DNA of 64,000 bases from Candidatus Desulfofervidus auxilii (GCA_030262725.1 JAJSZS010000002.1:1-64000), one strand, 5' to 3'; shown: positions 26,317-36,021, numbered from the stretch's first letter. Numbers and translations: made by a program. The notes: generated by a model from the letters alone, not told the origin.

Positions 26317-27354
26317 ATGCGTTTTGTTGATGAAGCTAAGATATATGTTAAAGCCGGAGATGGCGGAAGGGGATGTGTTAGTTTTCGTCGCGAAAAATAT
26401 GTCCCCCGTGGTGGCCCAGATGGTGGTGATGGTGGACGTGGGGGACATGTTATCTTAAGAGCCAATCCTCATATTCACACTCTATTAGATTTCCAATATC
26501 GTCAACATTTTAAAGCTAAGAATGGACAACATGGAAGGGGTAAAAGGCAAAAAGGTAAAGATGGTGAAGATCTTATTATTGAAGTACCAGTTGGTACAGT
26601 TGTATGGGATGCTGAAACTGGGAAAATGTTAGCTGATTTAGTAGAAGCAGGGCAAAAAGTTATTGTAGCTAAGGGTGGAAAAGGAGGATTAGGAAATTGG
26701 CATTTTGCTACTCCTACACGCCAAGCACCTAGGTTTGCTCAACCAGGAGAAAAGGGAGAAGAAAGATGGCTTTTATTAGAATTAAAGTTAGTGGCTGATG
26801 TTGGACTTGTTGGTGAACCCAATGTAGGTAAGTCATCTTTAGTAGCAGCCCTTTCAGCAGCACGTCCTAAGATTGCTGATTATCCATTTACTACTCTTGC
26901 TCCACAATTGGGAGTAGTAACAGTTGCTGATTATCCCCCATTTGTTATTGCAGAAGTTCCAGGTCTCCTTGAAGGTGCACATGTAGGTATAGGACTTGGT
27001 ATTCGCTTTTTACGCCATATTGAAAGAAATGTTATGATTGCTTATGTTCTTGATGCTTCAAGGGTTGAGATAGAAAATCCTCTTGCTTCTTTAAAAAAAA
27101 TAAAAAATGAAATTAGTGCTTATAATATTTCGCTTTTAGAAAAGGAACAAGTAGTTATTGTTAATAAAATAGATTTACCAGAGGCTAAAAAGATATTGCC
27201 TTTTTTAAAAGAGGCGTTAAAAAAAGAAAAATTAACATATTGGTGTGTTTCTGCTCTTTTTAAAAAAGGTATAGAAGAATTAAAAGAGGGATTAGCTAAA
27301 AAGGTTTATGCTATCAAAGGAAGAGATAATCAATTTAAGGAAATCTTTATGTAA
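26317..27354 (+). CDS. obgE: GTPase Obg (CgtA)
   Basis: 345 residues. Glycine-rich OBG domain (1-155, '[20 protein letters not shown]', '[10 protein letters not shown]') followed by a G domain with P-loop 'GEPNVGKSS', switch II-type '[11 protein letters not shown]', and 'NKIDLP' for guanine specificity. Roles: 50S assembly and stress signalling. The start immediately follows the rpmA stop. No C-terminal OCT domain. Confidence 0.96.
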   Translation: MRFVDEAKIYVKAGDGGRGCVSFRREKYVPRGGPDGGDGGRGGHVILRANPHIHTLLDFQYRQHFKAKNGQHGRGKRQKGKDGEDLIIEVPVGTVVWDAETGKMLADLVEAGQKVIVAKGGKGGLGNWHFATPTRQAPRFAQPGEKGEERWLLLELKLVADVGLVGEPNVGKSSLVAALSAARPKIADYPFTTLAPQLGVVTVADYPPFVIAEVPGLLEGAHVGIGLGIRFLRHIERNVMIAYVLDASRVEIENPLASLKKIKNEISAYNISLLEKEQVVIVNKIDLPEAKKILPFLKEALKKEKLTYWCVSALFKKGIEELKEGLAKKVYAIKGRDNQFKEIFM

Positions 27355-28453
27355 ACGGGTTCGCCGCTTAGTAATAAAAGTAGGAAGTAGTGTTATTACT
27401 ACTCAAAGTGGTCTTAATGTTAAAGTAATAGAACAATTAGTTACTCAAATTGCTAAATTGCATAATCAAGGTAAAGAGGTGATTCTTGTCTCTTCTGGCG
27501 CTATTGCTGCTGGAATGCGAAAGATGGGTTTAAAGCAAAGACCTGTTTCACTTCCCCAACAGCAGGCTTTGGCTGCAATTGGACAAAGTGATTTAATTCG
27601 CATTTATGAAGAAGCCTTTGCTGTATATGATTTAAAAGTAGCACAAGTACTTCTCACTCGTGATGGGCTTGTGGATCGTCATCGTTATCTTAATGCAAGA
27701 CATACATTTTTTGCCCTTTTACATTGGGGTATTGTGCCTATTGTAAATGAAAATGATACAGTAGCAGTAGAAGAGATAAAGTTTGGTGATAATGATTTTT
27801 TAGCTGGCTTTATAACAGCTATGTTAGAAGCAGATTTGCTTATTCTTCTCACTGATATGAATGGTCTTTATAATCATGATCCCCGTTTTTATCCAGAAGC
27901 AAAAAGATTGCCAATAATAGAAAAAATAGATAAAAAAATTGAGGCCTTAGGAAAAACTACTCCTAGTTTTTTGGGACGTGGAGGTATTGCTAGTAAAATT
28001 AAAGTAGCTAAAGATATAACAGCTGTAGGAATTCCTGTATTTATTGCAAAAGGTGATAAACCAGGAATAATTAATGCTATTCTTGAAGGTGAAGATGTTG
28101 GTACTCTTTTTTTGCCTCAAAAAACACAACGTTTACGTAAACATTGGTTAGCATCTCTTCCAGCTAAAGGAGAATTAGTTATAGATGAAGGGGCTATAAA
28201 GGCTATTAAACAAAATGGAAAAAGTCTTTTGCCTTCTGGAATAAAGAAAGTTAAAGGACAATTTTTTGCTGGAGATCCTGTCTATTGTGTAGGAGAAAAA
28301 GGAGAAAGGATTGCTATTGGTCTTGTAAATTACAATAGTACTGAAGTAGAAAAGATAAAAGGTCTTAATACTAAAGATATTATCAAAGTTTTAGGTTATA
28401 AAGGATATGACGAAGTGATTCATCGTGATAATTTATGTGTATTAGAAGATTAA
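27308..28453 (+). CDS. proB: Glutamate 5-kinase
   Basis: 381 residues. First step of proline synthesis. Amino-acid-kinase domain with '[10 protein letters not shown]', '[14 protein letters not shown]', '[21 protein letters not shown]' (in part) and 'LLTDMNGLY', then a C-terminal PUA domain (about 285-381). The start lies 47 nt inside obgE; no later in-frame ATG fits, and AAAAGG sits 4 nt before it, so the overlap looks real. proA is not next to it. Confidence 0.94.
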   Translation: MLSKEEIINLRKSLCKRVRRLVIKVGSSVITTQSGLNVKVIEQLVTQIAKLHNQGKEVILVSSGAIAAGMRKMGLKQRPVSLPQQQALAAIGQSDLIRIYEEAFAVYDLKVAQVLLTRDGLVDRHRYLNARHTFFALLHWGIVPIVNENDTVAVEEIKFGDNDFLAGFITAMLEADLLILLTDMNGLYNHDPRFYPEAKRLPIIEKIDKKIEALGKTTPSFLGRGGIASKIKVAKDITAVGIPVFIAKGDKPGIINAILEGEDVGTLFLPQKTQRLRKHWLASLPAKGELVIDEGAIKAIKQNGKSLLPSGIKKVKGQFFAGDPVYCVGEKGERIAIGLVNYNSTEVEKIKGLNTKDIIKVLGYKGYDEVIHRDNLCVLED

Positions 28454-28479
28454 AGCCGGTGATCATTGACCACCGGCTT
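28453..28479 (+). promoter_or_regulatory. GC-rich hairpin between proB and a small ORF
   Basis: AAGCCGGTG (28453-28461) and CACCGGCTT (28471-28479), 9 bp with a 9-nt loop. It begins at the last base of the proB stop codon. No T-run follows; instead a strong GAGGAGGGAG Shine-Dalgarno does, so it is not a plain terminator. Confidence 0.55.
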
Positions 28480-28493
28480 AGAGGAGGGAGAAA

Positions 28494-28556
28494 ATGAGAA
28501 TTTATAAATCTAATTTAGCAAAAAGCTTGCCAACTCTTAAGTATCCAAAAATTTAA
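28494..28556 (+). CDS. Candidate 20-residue small ORF with strong ribosome binding site
   Basis: ATG at 28494 preceded by GAGGAGGGAG at ideal spacing; 20 codons, basic (four Lys, one Arg), then TAA. The stretch after it to 28663 holds only AT-rich sequence with one weak inverted repeat (AGTTCAAA/TTTGAACT near 28605-28622). It could be a genuine small protein, or the stub of a gene lost after proB. The frame continues into no recognisable protein. Not in any family known to me. Confidence 0.35.
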   Translation: MRIYKSNLAKSLPTLKYPKI

Positions 28557-28663
28557 TTCTTTTAAAGAAGAAAAAAATAGTTTTGTTCAAAAAATTTTAC
28601 TTTAGAAGTTCAAATTTTTGAACTCTTTAAAATATATGGTTATTTTAGGTATAAAATTTTGGT

Positions 28664-30031
28664 CTATGAAAGAAGATTATATTTTTTGATTTTGTACTGA
28701 AGCAAACTTTTAGTAATACCGAGTAAACGAGCAGCCTTTGCTTGAATAAAATTGCTTTCAGCTAATGCTTGACGAATAAGCCTGATTTCTATTTCTTCTA
28801 AAAGTTGAGGTAATGTAAGATTTTTTGGTAAATTTTCCAAAAGAGAGGAAGGGGTTCTTTTTTCTTCTCTTAATTCTTCTGGTAAATGTTCTGGTTTTAT
28901 CTCTTTTCCTGAACAAAGTACTACTGCTCTTTCTATAGCATTTTCCAATTCTCTTACATTTCCTGGCCAACTGTAATTATATATAAGGCTTAATGCTTCA
29001 GGAGATATTTTCAATTCACTTTTCCCCATTTCTTTTGTGTATTTTTTAAGAAAATGAGCAACAAGAAGAGGTATATCTTCAGGGCGTTTGCGTAATGGCG
29101 GTAAGTGGATATGAACTACATTCAAACGATAATACAAATCTTCTCGAAAATTTCCACTATCTACTTCCTCTCTTAAATCTTTATTTGAAGCTGCGATAAT
29201 ACGTACATCTACTTTTAATGTTCTTGTACCACCTACTCTTTCAAATTCTTTTTCTTGTAATACTCTTAATAACTTCACTTGAAGGGCTGGTGACATCTCA
29301 CTTACTTCATCTAAAAATAATGTGCCTTTATCTGCCAATTCAAACCTTCCTTTACGCATCGCAGTAGCACCAGTAAATGCCCCTTTTTCATGTCCAAATA
29401 ATTCGCTTTCTAATAAAGTTTCAGGTAAAGCAGCACAATTTACAGATATAAATGGTGCGTTTTTTCTAGGACTATTATAATGAATAGCCCTTGCTACTAA
29501 TTCTTTTCCTGTACCACTTTCACCAGTGATAAGTACTGTTGTTTTTGTTGCTGCTACTTTTTTTATTATGTCAAATACAGCTTGCATTGTCTTACTTTTT
29601 CCAATAATGTTGTCAAAATGATATTGGTGATATAATGCTTGATTTAGCCGTCTATTTTCTTTTAATAATTGATAGACATTAATAGCCTTTCTTATAGTAA
29701 TTTTTAATTCTTCATTAGAAAATGGTTTAAGGATGTAATCAAATGCTCCTTTTTTCATAGCTTCAACAGCTGTTTCAACTGTACCATATGCTGTCATCAT
29801 GATAACAGGTAAATCTTCATTTATTTCTTTAATTTTTTCAAGCAAAGTAATACCATCCATCTGAGGCATCTTCATATCAGTAACAACTACATCTAAGTCT
29901 GTATGTTGCATAATTTCTAATGCAGAAAAAGCATCTTGAGCTGTTAGGACTTCATAGCCTTCTTCTTCAAGAACAGCTTTTAAAACTACCAAATAATTTT
30001 TTTCGTCATCAACAATAAGTATAGTTTCCAT
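28664..30031 (-). CDS. Sigma-54-dependent response regulator, NtrC family
   Basis: 455 residues from ATG 30031 (a TTG/GTG-type extension to 30049 would lie in the kinase gene). Receiver domain with Asp52; central AAA+ domain with Walker A 'GESGTGKE' (170-177), the sigma-54-contacting loop 'GAFTGA' (217-222) and arginine finger region 'FREDLYYRLNV'; Fis-type HTH at the C-terminus ('QAKAARLLGITKSLLQYKI'). It activates sigma-54 promoters when phosphorylated. The start is 2 nt after the kinase stop, so the pair is co-translated. The C-terminal 'LLQYKIKKY' is of the ZraR/HydG type. Confidence 0.95.
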   Translation of the reverse strand: METILIVDDEKNYLVVLKAVLEEEGYEVLTAQDAFSALEIMQHTDLDVVVTDMKMPQMDGITLLEKIKEINEDLPVIMMTAYGTVETAVEAMKKGAFDYILKPFSNEELKITIRKAINVYQLLKENRRLNQALYHQYHFDNIIGKSKTMQAVFDIIKKVAATKTTVLITGESGTGKELVARAIHYNSPRKNAPFISVNCAALPETLLESELFGHEKGAFTGATAMRKGRFELADKGTLFLDEVSEMSPALQVKLLRVLQEKEFERVGGTRTLKVDVRIIAASNKDLREEVDSGNFREDLYYRLNVVHIHLPPLRKRPEDIPLLVAHFLKKYTKEMGKSELKISPEALSLIYNYSWPGNVRELENAIERAVVLCSGKEIKPEHLPEELREEKRTPSSLLENLPKNLTLPQLLEEIEIRLIRQALAESNFIQAKAARLLGITKSLLQYKIKKYNLLS

Positions 30032-30033
30032 AA

Positions 30034-31395
30034 TCAATAAGGTAACCAAATAATTACTTTTGTACCTTTGTTTATCTCACTTTCAATTTTAATCCTTCCA
30101 TGATGATTTTCAATAATCTTTTTCACAATAGCAAGTCCAAGACCTGTCCCTTTCTCTTTTGTGCTAAAAAATGGAGTAAAAATTTTTTCTAATACATCTT
30201 CTGGTATTCCTATTCCAGTATCACTAAATGTAATAATTACTTTTTTTTCTTTTGGATTAGTATTTACTTCTACTTTTAATCTCCCACCTTTAGGCATGGC
30301 TTGTATAGCATTTAAGACAATATTTGAAAAAGCGCGATATAAAAGCTCAGCATCGGCATTTATAATTGGTTTATCTTTATAATCTTTTACAATTTCAATT
30401 TGCTGTGATTTGAACTCTGGCCCTAAGAAAGTAAGTACTTTATCTAAAATGGCTGTTATTTCACATGAAGAAAGTTTAGGCAAACGTGGTCGAGCGAATT
30501 CTAAAAATTCGCTTAAAACTTGATTAGCTCTTTTGGCTTCTTCTAATATAATTTGAGAAAGTTGGGCATTTGTAGGATTTTCTTTCTCACGATTTTTTAA
30601 AAGCTCTGCTGTGCTAGACACTACTCCTAAAGGATTTCTTAATTCATGTGAAATGGCTGCTACCATTTGGCCAATATTGGCAAGATGTTCGGCTTGTCTT
30701 AATTGTTCTTCTAATTTTCTTTTTTCTTCAGTTCTTTCTTCAATGATCCTTTCTGCTCTGCGTACAATTAAGGTAAGACCAATAAATAAAAATCCCATAA
30801 TAAGGACAGAGCTGAGCACTACAGTTCTTTGAAAATCTGTAATACTTTGATAATCCTTTTTTAAGTCTTGAATAATTTCAAAAATTCCCAATACCATACT
30901 TGGATCTTTTACCAATCCTCTTTCAGCCATAAAAGGAGCATAAGTTTTTAATACATTTCCTTCCAATCGATAAGAAAGTTTGCCTTTTTTTGCCTGTTCA
31001 AATTCTGGAGGCACAGGCATCTTTTTCCCAATCAATTTTTTGTCAGTGCTATAAGCAATTTTTCCTTTAATATCATAAATATTTACTTGCTTAATATTGA
31101 AACCATGAATAGTATTTCTTACTACTCGATCCATACGTTCAAATTGCGCTCTTTCACGCAGTTTAATTCTGCCAAAGATGGCTACTGTAGGTAAAGTAAA
31201 ATGGAGAAATACCTGATGATTTAGATTTTCAGCTACTAAAAAAGCATAATCTTCACTTTTTTTAAGAATAAGTTTTCTTGCCCCTTTAGAGATAACAAAA
31301 GAAAGTGCTAATGATGAGATTAAAATAAGGGAAAAACTTGTATAGGCGAAGTATTTTACAAGTTTAAAAGGTCTTACACCTTCGCTATGATACAT
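30034..31395 (-). CDS. Membrane sensor histidine kinase, partner of the NtrC-type regulator
   Basis: 453 residues. TM1 about 13-36, a periplasmic sensor of about 150 residues (single Cache-like: 'NIYDIKGKIAYSTDKKLIGK'), TM2 about 191-212, coiled linker, HisKA with phospho-His250 in 'AISHELRNPLG', and HATPase with 'NIVLNAIQAMP', 'FSDTGIGIP', 'GTGLGLAI'. Senses an extracytoplasmic signal and phosphorylates the regulator encoded next. It starts 22 nt inside the end of pgi, an unusual coupling to a glycolytic gene. Confidence 0.94.
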   Translation of the reverse strand: MYHSEGVRPFKLVKYFAYTSFSLILISSLALSFVISKGARKLILKKSEDYAFLVAENLNHQVFLHFTLPTVAIFGRIKLRERAQFERMDRVVRNTIHGFNIKQVNIYDIKGKIAYSTDKKLIGKKMPVPPEFEQAKKGKLSYRLEGNVLKTYAPFMAERGLVKDPSMVLGIFEIIQDLKKDYQSITDFQRTVVLSSVLIMGFLFIGLTLIVRRAERIIEERTEEKRKLEEQLRQAEHLANIGQMVAAISHELRNPLGVVSSTAELLKNREKENPTNAQLSQIILEEAKRANQVLSEFLEFARPRLPKLSSCEITAILDKVLTFLGPEFKSQQIEIVKDYKDKPIINADAELLYRAFSNIVLNAIQAMPKGGRLKVEVNTNPKEKKVIITFSDTGIGIPEDVLEKIFTPFFSTKEKGTGLGLAIVKKIIENHHGRIKIESEINKGTKVIIWLPY

Positions 31396-32717
31396 TTTGG
31401 ACTTTCAATATTTGGTTTTTCTTCTATCCATTCTGGATGTCCCATTAATGCTTTAGTATAACGTTTACCTAATTCTACACCAGGTTGGTTTAAAGGATTT
31501 ACTTTCATAAGCAGACCAAAGGCAACAGTAGCTAATTCTAAACATAAAAAGATTTCTCCTATTGTAAAGGCATCAATTTTTTCAAAAACAAATTTAGCAT
31601 TAGGGCGCCCTGCTTTGCTTAAAGCAGCTTCTGTACCCAACTGTTCTGCCTGAATCAATTCATTAAAAGTGTGACCTGAAAGGTAATTAAAAGCAGAAAT
31701 TTCTTTAAAATAAGATGGAATAGATATAGTTTTTCGATATTTTTTAGGCACAAAGAATGTAATAACTTTATCATAAGGACCTTCCATATAAAGCTGAAGC
31801 TGAGAATGCTGGTCTGTTACTCCTAATGCCCTTACAGGAGTTGGCCCTTTTTCTTCCTTTCCTAAACTTTCTGCCCAAAGCTGACACCACCATTCTGCCA
31901 AGCCCATTAATGCTTGAGTATAAGGAAAAATAACATGAATATTTTTTCCTTTTTCTAAAAATAAGAAATGAGTAAGTGCATAAAGATAAGCAGGATTTTC
32001 TATTTTTTGACAACGTTCATACATAATTTTTGCACCTTCAAGCACAGCTTCTATATTTATACCAACAAGTATAGCTGGTAAAAGTCCAACAGGTGTAAGT
32101 ACAGAGTATCTGCCTACTACTTTAGGTGGAATAGAAAATGTAAAAAAGCCTTCTTTAGATATTTCTCTCAATGGCCCCTTTTCAGGGTCAGTAACAATAA
32201 CTATTTGTTCTTTTAAATTTCCTTTTTTCTCTATTATTTCCAAAAAAAGCAAAAATTGGGCTAAAGTTTCAGCAGTTGTTCCTGATTTACTTATTACTAA
32301 AAAAAGGGTCTTTTTTAAATCTAAAATATCTAAAAAACTCTGCATCAACTCTGGGTCTACATTATCAGCAAAAAATATGCGAGGATAGCCATTTCTTTCT
32401 GTAGGAGAGAGAAGATTATAAAAAGGATGACAAAGGGCTTGAAATAATGCCCTAGCTCCTAAAGAAGAACCACCAATACCAAGTACTAAAATATTTTCCC
32501 ACTTTCCTTTAGCATCAGCAGCAAATTTTTTCATCTTATCCAATTCTGGCTGAATAATAGGTAAATCTAAAAAAGAAAAGGTACCATCTTTTTGCTTTTC
32601 TTTTATCTCTTCATGTAATACAGAAAGTAATTTTTTTCTTTCTTGTAATAAGTTCCAAGGAATTCCTTGTTTTCCTATATTTTCTTCAATAAGATTTGTA
32701 TAATCATAAATAAGCAT
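31374..32717 (-). CDS. pgi: Glucose-6-phosphate isomerase
   Basis: 447 residues from ATG 32717 (TTTAAGGAGAAAAAAA leader; the longer frame to 32756 overlaps the upstream gene). Interconverts glucose-6-P and fructose-6-P. 'ILVLGIGGSSLGARAL', 'LVISKSGTTAET', 'GRYSVLTPVGLLPA' and 'TDQHSQLQLYMEGP' are the sugar-phosphate isomerase signatures, with catalytic Glu and His in this last part. Short form, typical of bacteria with the about 450-residue type. Confidence 0.95.
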   Translation of the reverse strand: MLIYDYTNLIEENIGKQGIPWNLLQERKKLLSVLHEEIKEKQKDGTFSFLDLPIIQPELDKMKKFAADAKGKWENILVLGIGGSSLGARALFQALCHPFYNLLSPTERNGYPRIFFADNVDPELMQSFLDILDLKKTLFLVISKSGTTAETLAQFLLFLEIIEKKGNLKEQIVIVTDPEKGPLREISKEGFFTFSIPPKVVGRYSVLTPVGLLPAILVGINIEAVLEGAKIMYERCQKIENPAYLYALTHFLFLEKGKNIHVIFPYTQALMGLAEWWCQLWAESLGKEEKGPTPVRALGVTDQHSQLQLYMEGPYDKVITFFVPKKYRKTISIPSYFKEISAFNYLSGHTFNELIQAEQLGTEAALSKAGRPNAKFVFEKIDAFTIGEIFLCLELATVAFGLLMKVNPLNQPGVELGKRYTKALMGHPEWIEEKPNIESPKCIIAKV

Positions 32718-32727
32718 TTTTTTCTCC

Positions 32728-33297
32728 TTAAATACGTGGTTTTGCAAGGATTTCAAGTACTTTTAAATCTAAAAATCTTTTTGAAGTTGCAGACTTTAAA
32801 ATTGCTACTGTATCTGCTCCACGCACAGTACCAGCCATAGCTACTACTTCTTTCCCCTCCTCTATTAAACCTGCATCGCAAGCTTCCATAACAATTTCAC
32901 AACATACCTTTATACCTTCACCAAATCGACGTAAAGATTGGGCAATAATAAGAGTGGGATAAACACCACCAAATTTTTTAGCAAATGCTGTTTCTAAAGA
33001 ATGAGTAAGTATAGTTCCTTTATAAATCTTACCACCAGCAGCTAAAATGGCTTCATAATTTTCTTTTAAAAATTCATCATGATTTGGTTCTTTAAAACCA
33101 ACAGAATGAGCAACTACAACTACATTTACACCAAAAGGTTTTAATCTTTCTGCTGCTCGCCTACCTGTTTCCCCAGTAGTAGAAGCAATAACAAAATCTT
33201 GATAATCTTCTTCAGCTAATACTACTAAAATGTCCAAACAGGCGGATGTATTTTCCGGTCCGGCCTTTTTAAAAAACCAGACTTCTCTTCTTATCAT
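32728..33297 (-). CDS. Stand-alone pyruvate-kinase C-terminal (alpha/beta) domain protein
   Basis: 189 residues. Matches the pyruvate kinase alpha/beta domain family: 'FKKAGPENTSACLDILV', 'FVIASTTGETGRRAAERL', 'VGFKEPNHDEF', 'LSYSLETAF'-like 'THSLETAFAKKFGG', and 'VVAMAGTVRGADTVAILK'. No catalytic barrel is present, so it is not a pyruvate kinase; it may be a small-molecule sensing or sugar-phosphate-binding protein. Strong AGGAGGAAGGG Shine-Dalgarno. Its end overlaps the pgi leader by design of the operon. Confidence 0.85.
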   Translation of the reverse strand: MIRREVWFFKKAGPENTSACLDILVVLAEEDYQDFVIASTTGETGRRAAERLKPFGVNVVVVAHSVGFKEPNHDEFLKENYEAILAAGGKIYKGTILTHSLETAFAKKFGGVYPTLIIAQSLRRFGEGIKVCCEIVMEACDAGLIEEGKEVVAMAGTVRGADTVAILKSATSKRFLDLKVLEILAKPRI

Positions 33298-33394
33298 CCC
33301 TTCCTCCTAGGATTTTTTTCCACCATAGCACCTTTAATTATTTTTGCCAAGACTTGCAGTAATGAATAATTTGAGTTAAAATTTTGTAAAGTTT

Positions 33395-33416
33395 CTGTTA
33401 AGAATTTTTTTAACAG
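33395..33416. promoter_or_regulatory. Palindrome upstream of the inositol-phosphate synthase gene
   Basis: CTGTTAA (33395-33401) and TTAACAG (33410-33416), extendable inward over GAA/TTT. It lies about 28 nt before the ATG at 33444 and between two divergent genes. It could be an operator or leader hairpin. No convincing -35/-10 pair is visible for the downstream gene. Confidence 0.35.
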
Positions 33417-33443
33417 TGACTTTTATATTTAAAAGAAAAATAT

Positions 33444-34739
33444 ATGAAAGTATTAATTTTAGCCGCAGGAGAAGGCAGAAGGTTGAGACCAATTACGGTC
33501 AAAAAACCAAAACCTGCCATAAAAGTCTGCGGTGTCCCTCTTATACTCCGCAATTGTGCCATCCTTAAAGAACTTGGATTAGAAATCTGTGTTGTTGTTG
33601 GTTATAAAGCAGAAGAAATTATAAATATTTTAGATAAGGACGTTCAAGTTATCTACAATGGTGATATTAAAAAAGGCAATGCTTATTCTGTTTTCTGCGC
33701 TAAAAATCTATTTAAAAATGAAGAGAAATTTCTTGTTTTAATGGGAGATCATCTTTATAGTCCTGAATTTCTTAAAAAAGCTATAAAAGCTCCTGAAAAT
33801 ACTGCTATTGTTTGTGAACAAAATGAAATTATAGAAATTGAAGAAGCAACAAAAGTTTTTACAAAAAATGGTCAAATTGTGGATATAGGTAAAACAATTA
33901 AAGATTGGCATTATATTGATACAGGTGCATTTATGTGTACAGGAAATATATTTGAAATTTTAGAAAAATTATTTAGAGAAAAAAAGACAGTAGAATGGTC
34001 TGAAATAGTGAAAGAGGCTGGAATGAATATTTATGTAGTAAATGAAGCTTGGATGGATATTGATACTATAGAAAATTACAAAACAGCTGAAAAAATTCTT
34101 TTAAAGGCTTTAATCAAACCAGAAGATGGATTTATTGCTAAAATATTTAATCGTAAAATTTCTTTAAGAATTACCAAATATCTTTCTACATATGATTTAA
34201 GTCCAAATCTCATTTCCTTCTTTTCATTCTTCTTATGTATTGTTGCTGCTTGTCTGTTTTTTTTAAAATCTTATCTTTTAGGTGGTATTTTTGCGCAATT
34301 TTCTTCTGTTATTGATGGCGTTGATGGTGAAATTGCTCGATTAAAATTAAAAAAATCAAAATTTGGTGGATTTTATGATGCCCTTTTAGATAGATATGCA
34401 GATGCCTTTCTTCTTTTAGGTTTATTTCTTTCATTACCTTTTAATCTCTTTCGCTTTTTCTCTTTCTTTTTTGCTCTACTTGGTACATTCCTTATAAGTT
34501 ATACTACATCAAAATTTTATGAAACTTATAATTATCGTGCAGAAAGTGTAGAAAAATATCTTAGACTCTTGCCAGGTAAAAGGGATGAAAGAATATTTCT
34601 TATCTTTATCTTTTCTTCACTTGCCTGTTTTCATTTAGTTTTTATAGATATTCTTCTTTTCATACTTGCTTTACTGACAAATATAAGGGTAGCTGGTAGA
34701 CTCCTTGTCGCTAGGAGTTTGGAAGGAGTGTTACCCTAA
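33444..34739 (+). CDS. Bifunctional inositol-1-phosphate cytidylyltransferase / di-myo-inositol phosphate phosphate synthase
   Basis: 431 residues. N-terminal nucleotidyltransferase (1-225): 'LAAGEGRRLRP', 'KPKPAIKVCG', 'MGDHLY'. C-terminal CDP-alcohol phosphotransferase (about 235-431) with the complete metal motif D291-G-x-D294-G-x-x-A298-R299...G308-x3-D312-x3-D316 and several membrane helices. This domain pair is that of the fused IPCT/DIPPS enzyme that makes di-myo-inositol-1,3'-phosphate-1'-phosphate, precursor of the thermoprotectant DIP. The myo-inositol-1-phosphate synthase and final phosphatase are not in the window. A different CDP-alcohol product cannot be excluded. Confidence 0.82.
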   Translation: MKVLILAAGEGRRLRPITVKKPKPAIKVCGVPLILRNCAILKELGLEICVVVGYKAEEIINILDKDVQVIYNGDIKKGNAYSVFCAKNLFKNEEKFLVLMGDHLYSPEFLKKAIKAPENTAIVCEQNEIIEIEEATKVFTKNGQIVDIGKTIKDWHYIDTGAFMCTGNIFEILEKLFREKKTVEWSEIVKEAGMNIYVVNEAWMDIDTIENYKTAEKILLKALIKPEDGFIAKIFNRKISLRITKYLSTYDLSPNLISFFSFFLCIVAACLFFLKSYLLGGIFAQFSSVIDGVDGEIARLKLKKSKFGGFYDALLDRYADAFLLLGLFLSLPFNLFRFFSFFFALLGTFLISYTTSKFYETYNYRAESVEKYLRLLPGKRDERIFLIFIFSSLACFHLVFIDILLFILALLTNIRVAGRLLVARSLEGVLP

Positions 34740-34740
34740 T

Positions 34741-35259
34741 ATGCAATCTTTAAGTTTATACAAATTCTTTTATTTAGCAATAAAACAAAGTTTTTTTGAT
34801 TTGGGAATTAAAGAACCTGAAATTGCTGATTATATAGCAAATTTATTAGCTGAATTTGCAAGGACAGATAATTTGTATAAGATTAGAAATGCACAAGGTG
34901 AAAAACTTACTACTGTAGTAGAAATGTTGATAGAGGCAAATTATTCTTTTAGAGAAAGAGAGATAAAAAAACATATTGGTGATTATACGCTTTTTATGAC
35001 AGGTATATTTAGAGAATATGTAAAAAATCAATCATTTTTCCAATTTTATCTAGAAGAAGGAAAAAGAGCATATTTTTATGTGTTTAATTTTGATAGACTT
35101 GCTTATGTACCTGGTTCATACTTATTTTTTGAATTATCAAAAAATTTTGAATTTTATTCTGGTGCATTAGATTATATGAAAAAAAGATTCTTTAAAGAAA
35201 CAAAAAGTAATGATCCATTTTTAGACTTTTCTTATCAATTATCAAGGTATGTTCATTAA
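34741..35259 (+). CDS. Hypothetical protein, mostly helical
   Basis: 172 residues from ATG 34741, one base after the DIP synthase stop; a TTG 36 nt upstream is in frame but less likely. GGAAGGAG lies 12 nt before the ATG. Aromatic-rich ('YKFFYLAIKQSFFDLG', 'FRENVKNQSFFQFYL'-like 'EYVKNQSFFQFYLEEG', 'YVPGSYLFFELS'). No membrane helix or signal peptide. Not recognised. Its tight spacing suggests a link to DIP synthesis or simple co-transcription. Its 3' end overlaps the convergent coaX by 18 nt. Confidence 0.75.
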   Translation: MQSLSLYKFFYLAIKQSFFDLGIKEPEIADYIANLLAEFARTDNLYKIRNAQGEKLTTVVEMLIEANYSFREREIKKHIGDYTLFMTGIFREYVKNQSFFQFYLEEGKRAYFYVFNFDRLAYVPGSYLFFELSKNFEFYSGALDYMKKRFFKETKSNDPFLDFSYQLSRYVH

Positions 35260-36021
35260 ATTTTTTTCATAAAGGATATACAGACCTTCAAGTACTAAAT
35301 TTTCTTCAATTTTATCTATCTCTTTTACTTCTGTAGCAATAAGTGGAGCAAAACCTCCTGTAGCAATTACAAGCGGTTTTTCAGAAATTTCTTGTTTTAT
35401 ACGTTTTATAAGTCCACTAGTCAAAGCAGCATATCCATAAATAAGACCAGCATTCATAGCATTTATTGTATTTTGATTAATAACTTGTGGCGGTTTAATA
35501 AACATTTCTACGCGTGGAAGTTTTGAGGCATGAATAAATAAAGCTTCAGCAGCAATCTGAATACCTGGCACAATAATCCCACCTTTATATTCACCGTTTC
35601 CAGAAATATATTCAAATGTAATAGCTGTACCAAAATCAATAATGATTAAAGGACAGCGATATTTTTCATATCCAGCTACAGCATTAGCAATACGGTCTGC
35701 TCCAAGTTCTTTTGGATTATCATAATGAATAGAAATACCTGTTTTTATACCTGGTTCAACAATAAAAGGTTTTAAATTAAAATATTTTTCAGCCAAAATC
35801 AAAAATGCATTTAAAACAGGTGGTACAACACATGCAATAGCTAAATGTTTAATATTATTAAAGGATAAATTGTTTAATTCACAAAGGGATTTAATTTTTA
35901 TAGCCAATTCATCAGCAGTAAAATCATGCTGAGTGCGAATTCTCCATACTGCTTTAAGGTATCTTTTTTCAAAAACACCAAATGTAGTATGGGTATTTCC
36001 AATATCAACAGTTAAAAGCAT
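35242..36021 (-). CDS. coaX: Type III pantothenate kinase
   Basis: 259 residues. First step of CoA synthesis. ASKHA fold: 'DIGNTHTTFGVF' (phosphate 1), 'NPKELGADRIANAVAGYEKY', 'IIDFGTAITFEYI' (phosphate 2), 'GGIIVPGIQIAAEAL', 'NAGLIYGYA' and 'ATGGFAPLI'. Its ATG overlaps the glmM stop (TAATG). Confidence 0.95.
   Translation of the reverse strand: MLLTVDIGNTHTTFGVFEKRYLKAVWRIRTQHDFTADELAIKIKSLCELNNLSFNNIKHLAIACVVPPVLNAFLILAEKYFNLKPFIVEPGIKTGISIHYDNPKELGADRIANAVAGYEKYRCPLIIIDFGTAITFEYISGNGEYKGGIIVPGIQIAAEALFIHASKLPRVEMFIKPPQVINQNTINAMNAGLIYGYAALTSGLIKRIKQEISEKPLVIATGGFAPLIATEVKEIDKIEENLVLEGLYILYEKNLMNIP

Noticed and set aside
28453-28479. Intrinsic terminator of proB
   Set aside because: The stem is good but no T-run follows; a ribosome binding site does.
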